Of a stretch of 64,000 bases of DNA, positions 15,273 through 23,777 are shown in pieces. The notes beneath the pieces were generated by a model, which saw only the letters and a list, made by a program, of their open reading frames with translations, searched no databases and was not told where the DNA came from. The translations under genes and the position numbers were made by a program. Location: assembly GCA_030123565.1 (NCBI GenBank), contig CP126122.1, forward strand, positions 4,168,800 to 4,232,799, in the 5' to 3' direction. This DNA is from Nitrospira sp. GTDB taxonomy: Bacteria; Nitrospirota; Nitrospiria; Nitrospirales; Nitrospiraceae. Position 1 is the stretch's first letter. The number at the start of each line of letters is the position of its first letter.

Positions 15273-16823
15273 TTGTTCATGGATAACCTGCACCCCCTCG
15301 AAAGCAAAGTCCTGCTCGCGTTGGCGCGGCGGCCCGACTCGTCTGCCACGCTGGATCATCTTGCCGAATCGACCGGGCTGGAACCGTCACAGCTCAGTAT
15401 GGCGGTTGAATGGCTGTTGGCCAAGTCCTTGATCGGCGTCCATGCCGAAACGGTCGCGCACATCGCCTCGCTGACTCCGGTCGGCGAAGTGCATTTTGAG
15501 AAGTATTCCCCGATCGAGCGCGTTTTGTCGGCAGCCAAAGAAGCAAGCCAGACCGGAAAACGGCTCACCATTCAGGATATCCAGGCGCAGGAAGAGCTCG
15601 AGCCGTCGGATGTGAGCAAGGCGGTCGGGACCCTCAAAAAAGAAGGCGCGATCCTCATCGTCCAGGGCGGTTGTATTGAAAGCACCGGCCGCAACAGTCC
15701 CACGGCCGAATCCCTGCGGGCCCTGCTGCAGGAATTGCGGGGCGGGCAGCGGGAATTGAAGACATTCCCTGAGTCTCTTCAGCTTGTGCTCCAGCAACAT
15801 GCGGTGAAGCGCGGCAATGCGCGAGAACCGTTCCGGATCGATGAACGGGTGACACGATCGTTTCTGCTGACCTCTGCCGGACGGGACGTGACGCAGCGAC
15901 TGGCGCGCGACGGCGTGGCGGAGGAAGTCTCGCAGTTGACACCGGAACTGTTGAAGGAAGGCGCCTGGCGGACCAAGCGGTTCCGAAAATATACGATCAG
16001 TTTGCGGGCGCCGAGGATCGCGGCAGGGAAACGGCATCCCTATCGAGAGTTCCTCGACCTGGTGAAGTTCAAGCTGGTCAGCATGGGGTTTCAGGAGATG
16101 CGTGGAACGCTCGTTGAGACCGAGTTCTGGAACATGGACGCGCTGTTCATGCCGCAGTTTCATCCGGCCCGCGACATTCACGACGTGTACTTCGTGAAGG
16201 AGCCGACGCATGCCCGCACCATCGCCGAGCCTTATCTGACGCAGGTGACGCAAGTGCACGAGAAGGGCGCGGGCGCCGGATCGACCGGGTGGGGCTATAC
16301 CTTCGATGTGGAACGGGCGAAACGGTTGGTCTTGCGCAGTCAAGGGACGGCGGTGTCGGCGCGGACGTTGGCCGGCGGAGCTGCGGTGCCGGGGAAATAC
16401 TTTTCAATCGCCCGCTGTTTCCGTTACGACCAGGTGGACGCCACCCATGCCACAGACTTTTTTCAGGTGGAAGGGATCGTGCTGGGGGAGGACATCAATT
16501 TCAGGACCCTGCTCGGATTGCTGAACCTGTTTGCTCGTGAAGTGGCGCAGGCCAAGGAGGTCAAATTTCTCCCCGCTTATTTCCCCTTCACCGAGCCCTC
16601 GGTCGAAATGCACGTCCGCCATCCCAAGCTGGGTTGGATGGAACTGGGCGGCGCAGGGTTGTTTCGGCCGGAAGTGACGACCCCGCTCGGCGTCTCCGTG
16701 CCGGTCATTGCCTGGGGGTTGGGGCTCGATCGCATGGCGATGGTCGCCCTGGGCATTCATGACATTCGCGATTTGTTCTCGGCGGACCTGGATTTCATCC
16801 GCACCATGCGCGGCAGTTTTTAG
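15273..16823 (+). CDS. pheS: Phenylalanyl-tRNA synthetase alpha subunit, archaeal/eukaryotic type
   Basis: A 516-residue subunit, much longer than the usual bacterial PheS (about 340). The first 230 residues are winged-helix domains (ESKVLLALARRP, QLSMAVEWLLAKSLIGV, DVSKAVGTLKKEGAI) as in archaeal and eukaryotic alpha subunits, instead of the bacterial coiled coil. The class II core has motif 2 IARCFRYDQVDATHATDFFQ and motif 3 VIAWGLGLDRMAMVALGI. ATG 15273 is the likely start; ATG 15279 is an alternative. It is followed 12 bases later by pheT. Confidence 0.9.
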   Translation: MFMDNLHPLESKVLLALARRPDSSATLDHLAESTGLEPSQLSMAVEWLLAKSLIGVHAETVAHIASLTPVGEVHFEKYSPIERVLSAAKEASQTGKRLTIQDIQAQEELEPSDVSKAVGTLKKEGAILIVQGGCIESTGRNSPTAESLRALLQELRGGQRELKTFPESLQLVLQQHAVKRGNAREPFRIDERVTRSFLLTSAGRDVTQRLARDGVAEEVSQLTPELLKEGAWRTKRFRKYTISLRAPRIAAGKRHPYREFLDLVKFKLVSMGFQEMRGTLVETEFWNMDALFMPQFHPARDIHDVYFVKEPTHARTIAEPYLTQVTQVHEKGAGAGSTGWGYTFDVERAKRLVLRSQGTAVSARTLAGGAAVPGKYFSIARCFRYDQVDATHATDFFQVEGIVLGEDINFRTLLGLLNLFAREVAQAKEVKFLPAYFPFTEPSVEMHVRHPKLGWMELGGAGLFRPEVTTPLGVSVPVIAWGLGLDRMAMVALGIHDIRDLFSADLDFIRTMRGSF

Positions 16824-16835
16824 GACGATCACAGG

Positions 16836-18554
16836 ATGCCCACTATTTCTCTGCAACGAGACGACCTCGAAACCTTGATCGCCGGACCGGACGAGAAGCC
16901 GGCCCGCATCCCGGTCGACCAGCTTGAGCAGTGGTTGATGCTGGTGAAGGGTGAATTGAAAGGGCACAATCCGGAAACGGGCGAGTTGCGCATCGAGCTG
17001 CAGGACAGCAACCGTCCGGATCTCTGGTGCTGCGAAGGGATCGCGCGACAGATCAGGATCAAGCAGCGCGGAGAGGCGGATCCGTACCCCTTCTTCAGAA
17101 GGTCGGAGAAGGTGGCGGGGAAGCTTGTCGTGGCGCCTGGCTTGGACAGGGTACGCCCCTACGTGGCGGCTTGTGCTGCGGTGGGGTATCGCGTGACGGC
17201 GGCGGGCTTGTCGCAGCTGATTCAGACACAAGAAAAGCTTGCCGACATTTTCGGGCGCAAGCGGCGCACCGTATCCATCGGATTGTATCGCCTGTCGCGC
17301 ATCGTCTTTCCGGTGTCGTACGATCTGGTCAAGCCGGATGACGTGCGGTTCACCCCGCTGGGCATGGAGACCCTGATGACCCTGCGGGAGATCCTCATGG
17401 TCCATCCCAAAGGGGTCGAGTACGGCGGCATCGTCGGAGGCCATGACCGGGTTCCCGTGCTGCGGGACGCGAAGGGGCAGGTGCTGTCGTTTCCTCCGAT
17501 CATCAACAGCCGGGAAATCGGAGAGGTGCAGGTCGGGGACCATGAACTGTTCGTCGAAGTCACTGGTACCGACCTTCCCATGGTCGCGCTGACGCTGAAT
17601 ATCTTTGCCGCCAACCTCGCCGATCGCGGCGCCGTGATTACGCCGGTGGAAATTCAGTCGCCGGTGAGTACCGCCTTTGGACGGCGATGGAACACGCCGG
17701 TTGATTTTGGGAAGCCACGGACGATTCCCCTCAAGGCTATCGAATCGGCGCTGGGAGAGGCCTTGGGAGGGAAGGAAGTGGTTGGGGCGCTCACGTCGTA
17801 TGGCTACCGAGCCAGGTCAACCGGGCGGAAGGTGACGGTGCAGCTCCCGCCCTATCGAAACGATCTGTTGCATACGGTCGATGTGGTGGAGGATGTGGCG
17901 ATCAGCCAGGGCTATGCGCGCTTTGCTCCGGTGATGCCCTCCCAGTTTACGGTCGGTGGTCTGTCTCGATTGGAACAGATGGCCGACCGGGTCCGCCATC
18001 TCATGGTGGGGATGGAATTCCAGGAGATCATTTCCAACATCATGGGCTCGCACCGGGAATTTTGCACGAGGATGCGTCTGGACGGCACCGAGTGGGCGAA
18101 GGTCGTGGAAGTGGACAACGTGATGTCCCTCAGCTATTCCTGCCTCCGTCAGTGGATCACGCCTTCGTTACTGCAGGTGGAGGCGAATTCAAGCCGGGCG
18201 TTCTATCCACACCGCATGTTCGAAGTCGGTGAGGTCGCCGTCCCCGACAAGGCGGTCGATGTCGGGTCTCGGACTGTGACGGTGCTGGGGGCGGTCATGG
18301 CCCATGCGGGGGCCCATTTCTCGGAAATCCATTCCTGTCTGGATCTGTTGTTGTATTACCTGGATCGGCCATTCACGCTTGAGCCGGTGGCCCATCCCTC
18401 GTTTCTCGATGGTCGGGCCGGACAGATCGTTTCGGGCGGTCGAGTGATCGGGCTGCTGGGAGAGTTGCACCCCGAGGTGCTGGAGCAGTGGCAGATCGGC
18501 GTGCCGGCGGTGGCGTTGGAGTTGGAGATCGATCGGTTGTTGGATGAGGCGTGA
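16836..18554 (+). CDS. pheT: Phenylalanyl-tRNA synthetase beta subunit, archaeal/eukaryotic type
   Basis: A 572-residue subunit; bacterial PheT is normally about 800. It lacks the N-terminal tRNA-binding OB domain and the C-terminal anticodon-binding domain. It begins directly with the archaeal-like TISLQRDDLETLIAG and ends at the pseudo-catalytic core (GLLGELHPEVLEQWQIGVPA, ELEIDRLL). The B5-like part (IPLKAIESALGEALGGKEVV) and core (DVVEDVAISQGYARF) are present. With pheS it forms a complete synthetase of the non-bacterial type. It converges on the ribosomal-protein operon ending at 18613. Confidence 0.9.
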   Translation: MPTISLQRDDLETLIAGPDEKPARIPVDQLEQWLMLVKGELKGHNPETGELRIELQDSNRPDLWCCEGIARQIRIKQRGEADPYPFFRRSEKVAGKLVVAPGLDRVRPYVAACAAVGYRVTAAGLSQLIQTQEKLADIFGRKRRTVSIGLYRLSRIVFPVSYDLVKPDDVRFTPLGMETLMTLREILMVHPKGVEYGGIVGGHDRVPVLRDAKGQVLSFPPIINSREIGEVQVGDHELFVEVTGTDLPMVALTLNIFAANLADRGAVITPVEIQSPVSTAFGRRWNTPVDFGKPRTIPLKAIESALGEALGGKEVVGALTSYGYRARSTGRKVTVQLPPYRNDLLHTVDVVEDVAISQGYARFAPVMPSQFTVGGLSRLEQMADRVRHLMVGMEFQEIISNIMGSHREFCTRMRLDGTEWAKVVEVDNVMSLSYSCLRQWITPSLLQVEANSSRAFYPHRMFEVGEVAVPDKAVDVGSRTVTVLGAVMAHAGAHFSEIHSCLDLLLYYLDRPFTLEPVAHPSFLDGRAGQIVSGGRVIGLLGELHPEVLEQWQIGVPAVALELEIDRLLDEA

Positions 18555-18612
18555 CGGGGAGATCCTCATCGAACCTTGCCCCGCCACGGTAAGGGTCTTG
18601 CCGGTGTGTTGG

Positions 18613-18981
18613 TCAGCTCGCCGCAGTCGCCAGTTGTTGCTTGGCCAGTCCGACCAGTTTCTCGAATCCCGCCATATCTCGAATCGCCATATCCGACAGA
18701 ACCTTGCGATCCAGCAGAACATTGGCTTTCTTCAGCGCATTCATGAAGCGGCCGTACGCCAGGCCGTGGGCACGGACTGCAGCGCTGATGCGTGCGATCC
18801 AGAGCCGACGGAAATCGCGTTTCCGATTCTTTCGTCCGGCATAGGCATAGGCCTGGCCCTTATCGACGGATTCGGTCGCAGTTCGAAACAGCCGGCTCTT
18901 GGCCCCGTACTGGCCCTTCGCCAGTTTCAGGCGCTTCTTTCGCCGTTGCCGAGTTTTCGCACCACCTTTTGTACGAGGCAT
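18613..18981 (-). CDS. rplT: 50S ribosomal protein L20
   Basis: A 122-residue L20, longer than usual by a few residues at the N-terminus region. Typical segments: the very basic N-terminal tail (TRQRRKKRLKLAKGQYGAKS), then NRKRDFRRLWIARISAAVR and the C-terminal SDMAIRDMAGFEKLV. It is an early 50S assembly protein. Last gene of the thrS-infC-rpmI-rplT operon. Confidence 0.97.
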   Translation of the reverse strand: MPRTKGGAKTRQRRKKRLKLAKGQYGAKSRLFRTATESVDKGQAYAYAGRKNRKRDFRRLWIARISAAVRAHGLAYGRFMNALKKANVLLDRKVLSDMAIRDMAGFEKLVGLAKQQLATAAS

Positions 18982-19012
18982 GGATCACTACTCCTTTCAG
19001 GTCGTCATTCCA

Positions 19013-19204
19013 TCATTGGGGAAGCAAACGGTTCAGCGTCAGGGTGGACGTCGAGGACACGTCGGCCAGCCCCTTCAGGCGTCGCTTGCGGTCCCGCGCT
19101 TTGCCGGTCAACAAATGCCGCCGTCCGGCCTTCTGCCTGACCAGCTTGCCGGTTCCCGTCCGTCGAAACCGCTTTTTCGCGCCGCTGTGGGTTTTCATTT
19201 TCAT
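19013..19204 (-). CDS. rpmI: 50S ribosomal protein L35
   Basis: A 63-residue protein starting [19 protein letters not shown], the standard L35 N-terminus. ATG 19204 is chosen because AAAGGA lies nine bases upstream; ATG codons at 19210 and 19222 are in frame but would add residues not seen in the family. It lies between infC and rplT. Confidence 0.95.
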   Translation of the reverse strand: MKMKTHSGAKKRFRRTGTGKLVRQKAGRRHLLTGKARDRKRRLKGLADVSSTSTLTLNRLLPQ

Positions 19205-19238
19205 CGTCATCGATCCTTTCATGCGTGCGCGCTGCGCA

Positions 19239-19745
19239 CTATTTTGGAGCCAAGATCATGATCAGGCTCCGTCCTTCCATCCTCGGCGCGAACTCCACGG
19301 TTCCCGCTTCCGCACATTGTTGAATTACGCTGGCCATGATGGTCCGGCCCATTTCCTGGTTGGCCATTTCGCGGCCTCGATAGGTCAGCGTCACCTTGGT
19401 CTTGTTGCCGTCGGCCAGGAACTCCTTGATCTGCCGGATTTTGATCTCCAGATCGTGTTTGTCCGTCCGGGGCCGAAGCTTGATCTCTTTGACCTGGGTC
19501 GATTTCTGGTGTCGCCGGCTCTGATGGTCTTTTTTGCTGAGTTCGTACTTATATTTCCCATAGTCCATGATGCGGCAAACCGGCGGCTGGGAAGTCGGGG
19601 CGACTTCAACGAGGTCGTAGCCCTGTTCCTGTGCCTTATTGAAGGCCTCGACGGTCGGCAGTATCCCGAGTTGCTCGCCTTCCGGACCGATGACTCGCAC
19701 TTCCCGAATCCTGATTTCCCGGTTTACACGTAATTTAGGGACGAT
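19239..19745 (-). CDS. infC: Translation initiation factor IF-3, probably starting at AUC
   Basis: IF-3 binds 30S subunits and checks the initiator codon and tRNA. The family core is clear: [59 protein letters not shown] at 19700 would give only 153 residues and lose conserved N-terminal sequence. The frame continues upstream through [16 protein letters not shown] to ATC 19745-19743, which has GAGGTG five bases before it and gives 168 residues. IF-3 genes commonly use AUU or AUC so that IF-3 represses its own initiation; this is inferred here. Confidence 0.9.
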   Translation of the reverse strand: MVPKLRVNREIRIREVRVIGPEGEQLGILPTVEAFNKAQEQGYDLVEVAPTSQPPVCRIMDYGKYKYELSKKDHQSRRHQKSTQVKEIKLRPRTDKHDLEIKIRQIKEFLADGNKTKVTLTYRGREMANQEMGRTIMASVIQQCAEAGTVEFAPRMEGRSLIMILAPK

Positions 19746-19768
19746 AGGGCACCTCGTTTGTGAGTGGG

Positions 19769-21703
19769 TTACCGTGCATGTAGCGCGTGATTCGTGTCGT
19801 CGCGGAGGAGCGTCAGCAGGCCGTCGATCGGCATGCTGCCGTGATTCGCCCCGCTCCTGCCGCGGACGGAGACCGTACCGCTCTGCACTTCCTTGTCTCC
19901 GACCACCAGCATATAGGGAATCTTGTTCTTCTCCGCTTCGCGGATCTTGAATCCGATTTTCTCATTCCGGATGTCCGCCTCGACTCGATAGCCGTGGCCC
20001 TTGAGTTCGGAGACGACCTTCGCCGCGAACTCCTGCTGCTTGTCGGTGATCGTGAGCACCACGGCCTGCACGGGAGCCAGCCAGGTCGGAAAGGCGCCGG
20101 CATAATGTTCGATGAGAATGCCGAAAAACCGCTCGATCGAACCCATGAGCGCACGGTGGATCATGATCGGCTGGTGGTGCTTGCCGTCCTCTCCTGTATA
20201 GGCCAGCTTGAACCGTTCGGGGTTGTTGAAGTCCACCTGGACCGTCGAACATTGCCAGGAGCGGCCGAGGACGTCTTTGATCTTGATGTCGATCTTCGGA
20301 CCGTAGAATACCCCTTCGCCCGGGTCCACCCGATAGGCCACTCCTCGTCCCTTGAGCGCCGCTTCCAAGGCACTGGTGGCGATAGCCCAATTCTCATCGG
20401 AGCCGACGGATTTTTCCGGACGGGTCGAGAGGTAGACCTCGAATTCTGTAAAACCGAAGGTGCCGAGGATGAAAAACGTAAAGTCCAGCACCCGGCTCAC
20501 TTCGGCCTCGATCTGATCGGGGCGGCAAAACAGATGGGCGTCGTCTTGCGTGAAGCCGCGGACGCGCAACAGGCCGTGCAGCACGCCGGTCCGTTCATAG
20601 CGGTACACGGTGCCCAGCTCACCATACCGGATCGGCAGATCCCGATAGCTACGCAGGTGGGATTTGTAGATCATGATATGGAAGGGGCAATTCATGGGCT
20701 TGAGTTGATATTCGCTGCCCTCCAACTTCATCGCGGCGAACATGTTCTCGCGGTAGTAGTCGACGTGGCCGCTGGTTTTCCAGAGATCCAGCCGGGCGAC
20801 ATGCGGCGAATACACCAGCTCGTAGCCGTCCTTGATATGTTGTTCGCGCCAGAAATTTTCGATCAACAGCCGGATCAGCGATCCCTTGGGGTGCCACAGG
20901 ACCAAGCCGGGGCCGATCTCATCCTGGATCGTGATCAGGTCGAGTTCCTTGCCAAGTTTTCGGTGGTCGCGACGCTTGATCTCCTCCAATTTCGCGAGGT
21001 GTGCATCCAGTTCCTGTTGCGTCGGGAACGAGGTGCCGTAGATCCGCTGCAACATCGGGTTGCGTTCGTCGCCTCGCCAATAGGCGCCGCCGGTAGACAG
21101 CAACTTGAAGGCCCCCACGTAGCCGGTCGTGGGAAGGTGCGGACCGCGGCAGAGATCGACAAAGTCGCCTTGGCTGTACAGTGAAATAGGGGACTGGTCG
21201 TCGAATCCTTGGATCAGTTCGACCTTGTAAGCCTCTCCGCGGTCCTGGAAAAATTTGATGGCGTCCTGTTTGGACAGCTCGGTTCGCGTGACGGCCAGGC
21301 TCCGTTTCATAATGTCTTTGGCCTTGGCTTCGATCTTGTCCAGATCGTCAGGCGTGAACGGACGGTCGAAGGCGAAGTCGTAATAAAATCCCTCTTCCAA
21401 CGCCGGACCGATGGTGAGTTGCGCCGTGGGGAAGACCTCTTTGACTGCCTGCGCCATAATGTGGGTGCTGCTGTGTCGATAGACTTCCCGTCCTTCCGGA
21501 GATGCGAAAGTGAGAGGTTCCACCGTCGCGTCACGATCGAGTTGGCGCGACAGATCCGCCGGCTCGCCGTTGACCTTGGCGGCCAGTACCCTGTCATCAA
21601 GACGTTCCCCCGCCTTGGTGAGGACGTCGCGGACGGTACATCCTGCTGGTACTTGTTTTCGAGTTCCGTCAGGAAGGGTAATGTGGATGAACTGTGAGGC
21701 CAC
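19769..21703 (-). CDS. thrS: Threonyl-tRNA synthetase
   Basis: A 644-residue class II synthetase with N-terminal TGS domain (residues 1-63), editing domain (HSSTHIMAQAVKEVFP, about 73), catalytic core and C-terminal anticodon domain. Zinc ligands are expected in MNCPFHIMIYKS (Cys), the DAHLFC segment (His) and IHRALMGSIERF (His). Motif 2 is TVYRYERTGVLHGLLRVRG. It is the first gene of the operon continuing with infC, rpmI and rplT. Confidence 0.97.
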   Translation of the reverse strand: MASQFIHITLPDGTRKQVPAGCTVRDVLTKAGERLDDRVLAAKVNGEPADLSRQLDRDATVEPLTFASPEGREVYRHSSTHIMAQAVKEVFPTAQLTIGPALEEGFYYDFAFDRPFTPDDLDKIEAKAKDIMKRSLAVTRTELSKQDAIKFFQDRGEAYKVELIQGFDDQSPISLYSQGDFVDLCRGPHLPTTGYVGAFKLLSTGGAYWRGDERNPMLQRIYGTSFPTQQELDAHLAKLEEIKRRDHRKLGKELDLITIQDEIGPGLVLWHPKGSLIRLLIENFWREQHIKDGYELVYSPHVARLDLWKTSGHVDYYRENMFAAMKLEGSEYQLKPMNCPFHIMIYKSHLRSYRDLPIRYGELGTVYRYERTGVLHGLLRVRGFTQDDAHLFCRPDQIEAEVSRVLDFTFFILGTFGFTEFEVYLSTRPEKSVGSDENWAIATSALEAALKGRGVAYRVDPGEGVFYGPKIDIKIKDVLGRSWQCSTVQVDFNNPERFKLAYTGEDGKHHQPIMIHRALMGSIERFFGILIEHYAGAFPTWLAPVQAVVLTITDKQQEFAAKVVSELKGHGYRVEADIRNEKIGFKIREAEKNKIPYMLVVGDKEVQSGTVSVRGRSGANHGSMPIDGLLTLLRDDTNHALHAR

Positions 21704-21794
21704 TCCGGTCTATCCTACAAAAAATACAACATCGTGCCGACTGCCATGCTGCCGGCAGTCGGCTCACGAACTCTTCCATGCGGCGAACGAATGG

Positions 21795-21869
21795 TGGTAG
21801 GCGCGGACGGTCTTGAACCGTCGACCTCTACCGTGTCAAGGTAGCGCTCTCCCCCTGAGCTACGCGCCT
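21795..21869 (-). tRNA. tRNA-Val (anticodon GAC)
   Basis: A 75-base cloverleaf with encoded CCA (TGG at 21795-21797 on the plus strand). The acceptor stem AGGCGCG/CGCGCCT is perfect, the anticodon stem is CTACC/GGTAG and the loop TTGACAC gives anticodon GAC. The T-arm has GACGG-TTCAAGA-CCGTC. It lies upstream of thrS on the same strand. Confidence 0.95.
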
Positions 21870-21997
21870 AACGCCCGGCGATGCTAATACAGCCTCACCG
21901 AGGGTGTCAAGGAAACGAGGAGGCAAAACAGCCTTCATCGGTGACCTCGCCGAAGAGGCCGCCCGAACATTCTGCGCCATCGACCCTGAAAGTAAGG

Positions 21998-22270
21998 TTA
22001 TTTGACCGCTGCCTTCAGTTCTTTGCCGGCCGAGAACTTGGGAATGCGCGCGGCAGGAATCTTCAAGGCTTCACCGGTCCGGGGGTTACGCCCCATTCTG
22101 GCCTTCCGTTTCGAAATCGTAAACGTGCCGAAATTCACCAGCGTGACGCGATGTCCCTTCTTGAGCGAGGTGGTGACCGCTCCGGTGAAAGCTTCCAGTG
22201 CCGTCGTGGCGGCGACCTTGGTGATTCCGGCGCTGCTCGCCATCTTCGCGATCAATTCTTCCTTGGTCAT
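21998..22270 (-). CDS. HU-family DNA-binding protein
   Basis: A 90-residue nucleoid protein: helical dimerisation part (MTKEELIAKMASSAGITKVA), the family signature VNFGTFTISKRKARMGRNPRTG and the Pro of the DNA-bending arm in ALKIPAARIPKF. GGAGGG precedes the ATG. It is a distinct paralogue of the HU/IHF gene at 46476. Confidence 0.93.
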   Translation of the reverse strand: MTKEELIAKMASSAGITKVAATTALEAFTGAVTTSLKKGHRVTLVNFGTFTISKRKARMGRNPRTGEALKIPAARIPKFSAGKELKAAVK

Positions 22271-22376
22271 CGGTTCCCTCCGTTGGTGGTTAGTGACCGT
22301 TCATCCCGCTTTTGATGAGTGGGTGTACCGGCTCTCTGATCCCAATGAAGCTCTGCCCGGCTATGAAGTGCAGGGC

Positions 22377-22961
22377 CTAGTTCGCCCTGGCTCGTTTGAT
22401 TGGAATATGGAGATCGAGAATCTTTTTCCTCAGCGTGTTGCGATTCAACCCCAGCAGTTCCGCCGCTTGGATCTGGTTGCCTTTGGTTTCCCGTAGGGTC
22501 AGCAAGATCAAGGGGCGCTCCACTGCTGCAATCAGCATCGGATGGAGATTTCTCCCTGCGCCGTTCCGCATGCCTTTGACGAAGTCGCCGACCTTGTGTT
22601 CCAGATAGGATTCCAGACAGACCGATTGTCCTGTTCCATTGGGGAGGGGAAGGGCTGCCTTGGGTGATTTGGGGCCATGCAGCAATGCGGCCATCCGTTT
22701 CAAGACGGTACGAGAACCTGTCAGGACGAGTGTGCGTGCGGGATCGATACTCGCGAACAGTTTACCGAGTTCCGCCGCTGAGTGGCCCTTCGATTCCACG
22801 ATAACGGCGTCGTAGCTCCGTTTGGCGATTTCTTTCGGCAGCGTCAAACCCTCTCGACCGATCGTGATCGCCTGCTCGCCGAAGAGGTCCTTATAGTGGG
22901 TCTGGATCTCGTTGTCTGCGCTGAGCAATAGGATATTGAATGTTGATGGACGAAGTGACAT
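22377..22961 (-). CDS. Fis-type DNA-binding protein with degenerate receiver-like domain
   Basis: A 194-residue protein. Residues 8-105 have alternating strands and helices (FNILLLSADNE, YDAVIVESKG, ARTLVLTGSR) like a response-regulator receiver, but the phospho-acceptor Asp is replaced (VIVESKG), so it is unlikely to be phosphorylated in the usual way. The C-terminus is a Fis/NtrC-type HTH (LILLTLRETKGNQIQAAELL, then LNRNTLRKKILDL). There is no AAA+ domain, so it is not a complete sigma-54 activator. Target genes unknown. Confidence 0.75.
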   Translation of the reverse strand: MSLRPSTFNILLLSADNEIQTHYKDLFGEQAITIGREGLTLPKEIAKRSYDAVIVESKGHSAAELGKLFASIDPARTLVLTGSRTVLKRMAALLHGPKSPKAALPLPNGTGQSVCLESYLEHKVGDFVKGMRNGAGRNLHPMLIAAVERPLILLTLRETKGNQIQAAELLGLNRNTLRKKILDLHIPIKRARAN

Positions 22962-23218
22962 GAAGGTACCGAAGAAGAAGAGGGCGGGATTATTGCTCAG
23001 CCCCTAGATGATGTCAATCAAGAAAGTGCGCCGGAGCGTGGTACGAAGAACGTAGAAATCTTGCCCGGACAGACCGCGATCGTCACGCAATCACGGCATG
23101 GTCCATGCTGTGGAATGACCTGCCAGTGATCGATGCAAGAGGGACGGAATGGGTGTAGGAGGAACAGAGAAATGTATGAAATCCGTCCATGAGAAGGGCT
23201 GGATAGGTGGCGGGCTTC

Positions 23219-23248
23219 TTGACAAGAAAGTGGCGCACAATGTATAGA
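23219..23248 (+). promoter_or_regulatory. Promoter of the Rrf2 regulator gene
   Basis: TTGACA at 23219-23224, 18 bases, then TATAGA at 23243-23248 (4 of 6). The start would fall near 23255, about 25 bases before the ATG, right at the inverted repeat 23258-23271. Confidence 0.55.
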
Positions 23249-23257
23249 GTACCCTGA

Positions 23258-23271
23258 ATTCCCATCGGAAT
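23258..23271. promoter_or_regulatory. Likely operator: ATTCC-N4-GGAAT
   Basis: A perfect inverted repeat of ATTCC and GGAAT with four bases between, located at the transcription start of the Rrf2 gene. Rrf2-family regulators bind short inverted repeats of this kind and often control their own gene, so autoregulation is the natural reading. Confidence 0.45.
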
Positions 23272-23279
23272 ACTCGTAA

Positions 23280-23732
23280 ATGAAGGTTAGTCTCAGGGCC
23301 ACCTATGGAATTATCGCTGCCGTCGACCTTGCGTTGCACGACGCCGAACAGCCGGTTTGTGCCAAGTCGATTGCCAAACGCCAGGCGATTCCGGCCAGGT
23401 TTCTCGAACAGGTTCTCCACGCCATGAAAATGGCCGGCGTGGTAACCAGCCAACGTGGAGCCCAGGGTGGCTATGTGTTGAGTCGGAAGCCATCGGAGGT
23501 CTCCGTCGCCGATATTCTTCATGCGCTGGAGGGGCCTCTCATGGAAACCAACGGTGCTGCCGGCTCAAGAAGCGCCGCCACCCGCGGCGCGAAGCGAGAA
23601 GTGTTGCTGGCGCACATTTGGGATCGCGTGAAACAGGCCGAACTGAGCGTCCTGTCGGAAGTGACGGTCGAAGAGTTGGCCAAGCGCCAACGTGCGCTCG
23701 AAGCACAACACAGCTTGATGTATCACATTTGA
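23280..23732 (+). CDS. Rrf2-family regulator of sulfur assimilation (CymR-like)
   Basis: A 150-residue winged-helix regulator: MKVSLRATYGIIAAVDLALH, the recognition helix IPARFLEQVLHAMKMAGVV and the wing RGAQGGYVLSRKPSEVSVAD. The three Cys that bind an Fe-S cluster in IscR are absent, as in CymR, which senses cysteine through a partner enzyme. It is followed 45 bases later by sulfite reductase and the rest of the sulfate-assimilation genes, which it probably controls. Confidence 0.85.
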   Translation: MKVSLRATYGIIAAVDLALHDAEQPVCAKSIAKRQAIPARFLEQVLHAMKMAGVVTSQRGAQGGYVLSRKPSEVSVADILHALEGPLMETNGAAGSRSAATRGAKREVLLAHIWDRVKQAELSVLSEVTVEELAKRQRALEAQHSLMYHI

Positions 23733-23777
23733 CGCTAGCCGAATGGCGAATTACCCCCAACCGACGAGGTCGTGACC

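Larger units (their letters stand above)
22962..23279. other. Intergenic region upstream of the Rrf2 gene
   Basis: The stretch separates two divergent genes. Its right end holds the promoter at 23219-23248 and an inverted repeat at 23258-23271. The remainder shows no convincing gene; one short leftward frame (23083-23265) has no ribosome-binding site or recognisable sequence. Confidence 0.5.
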
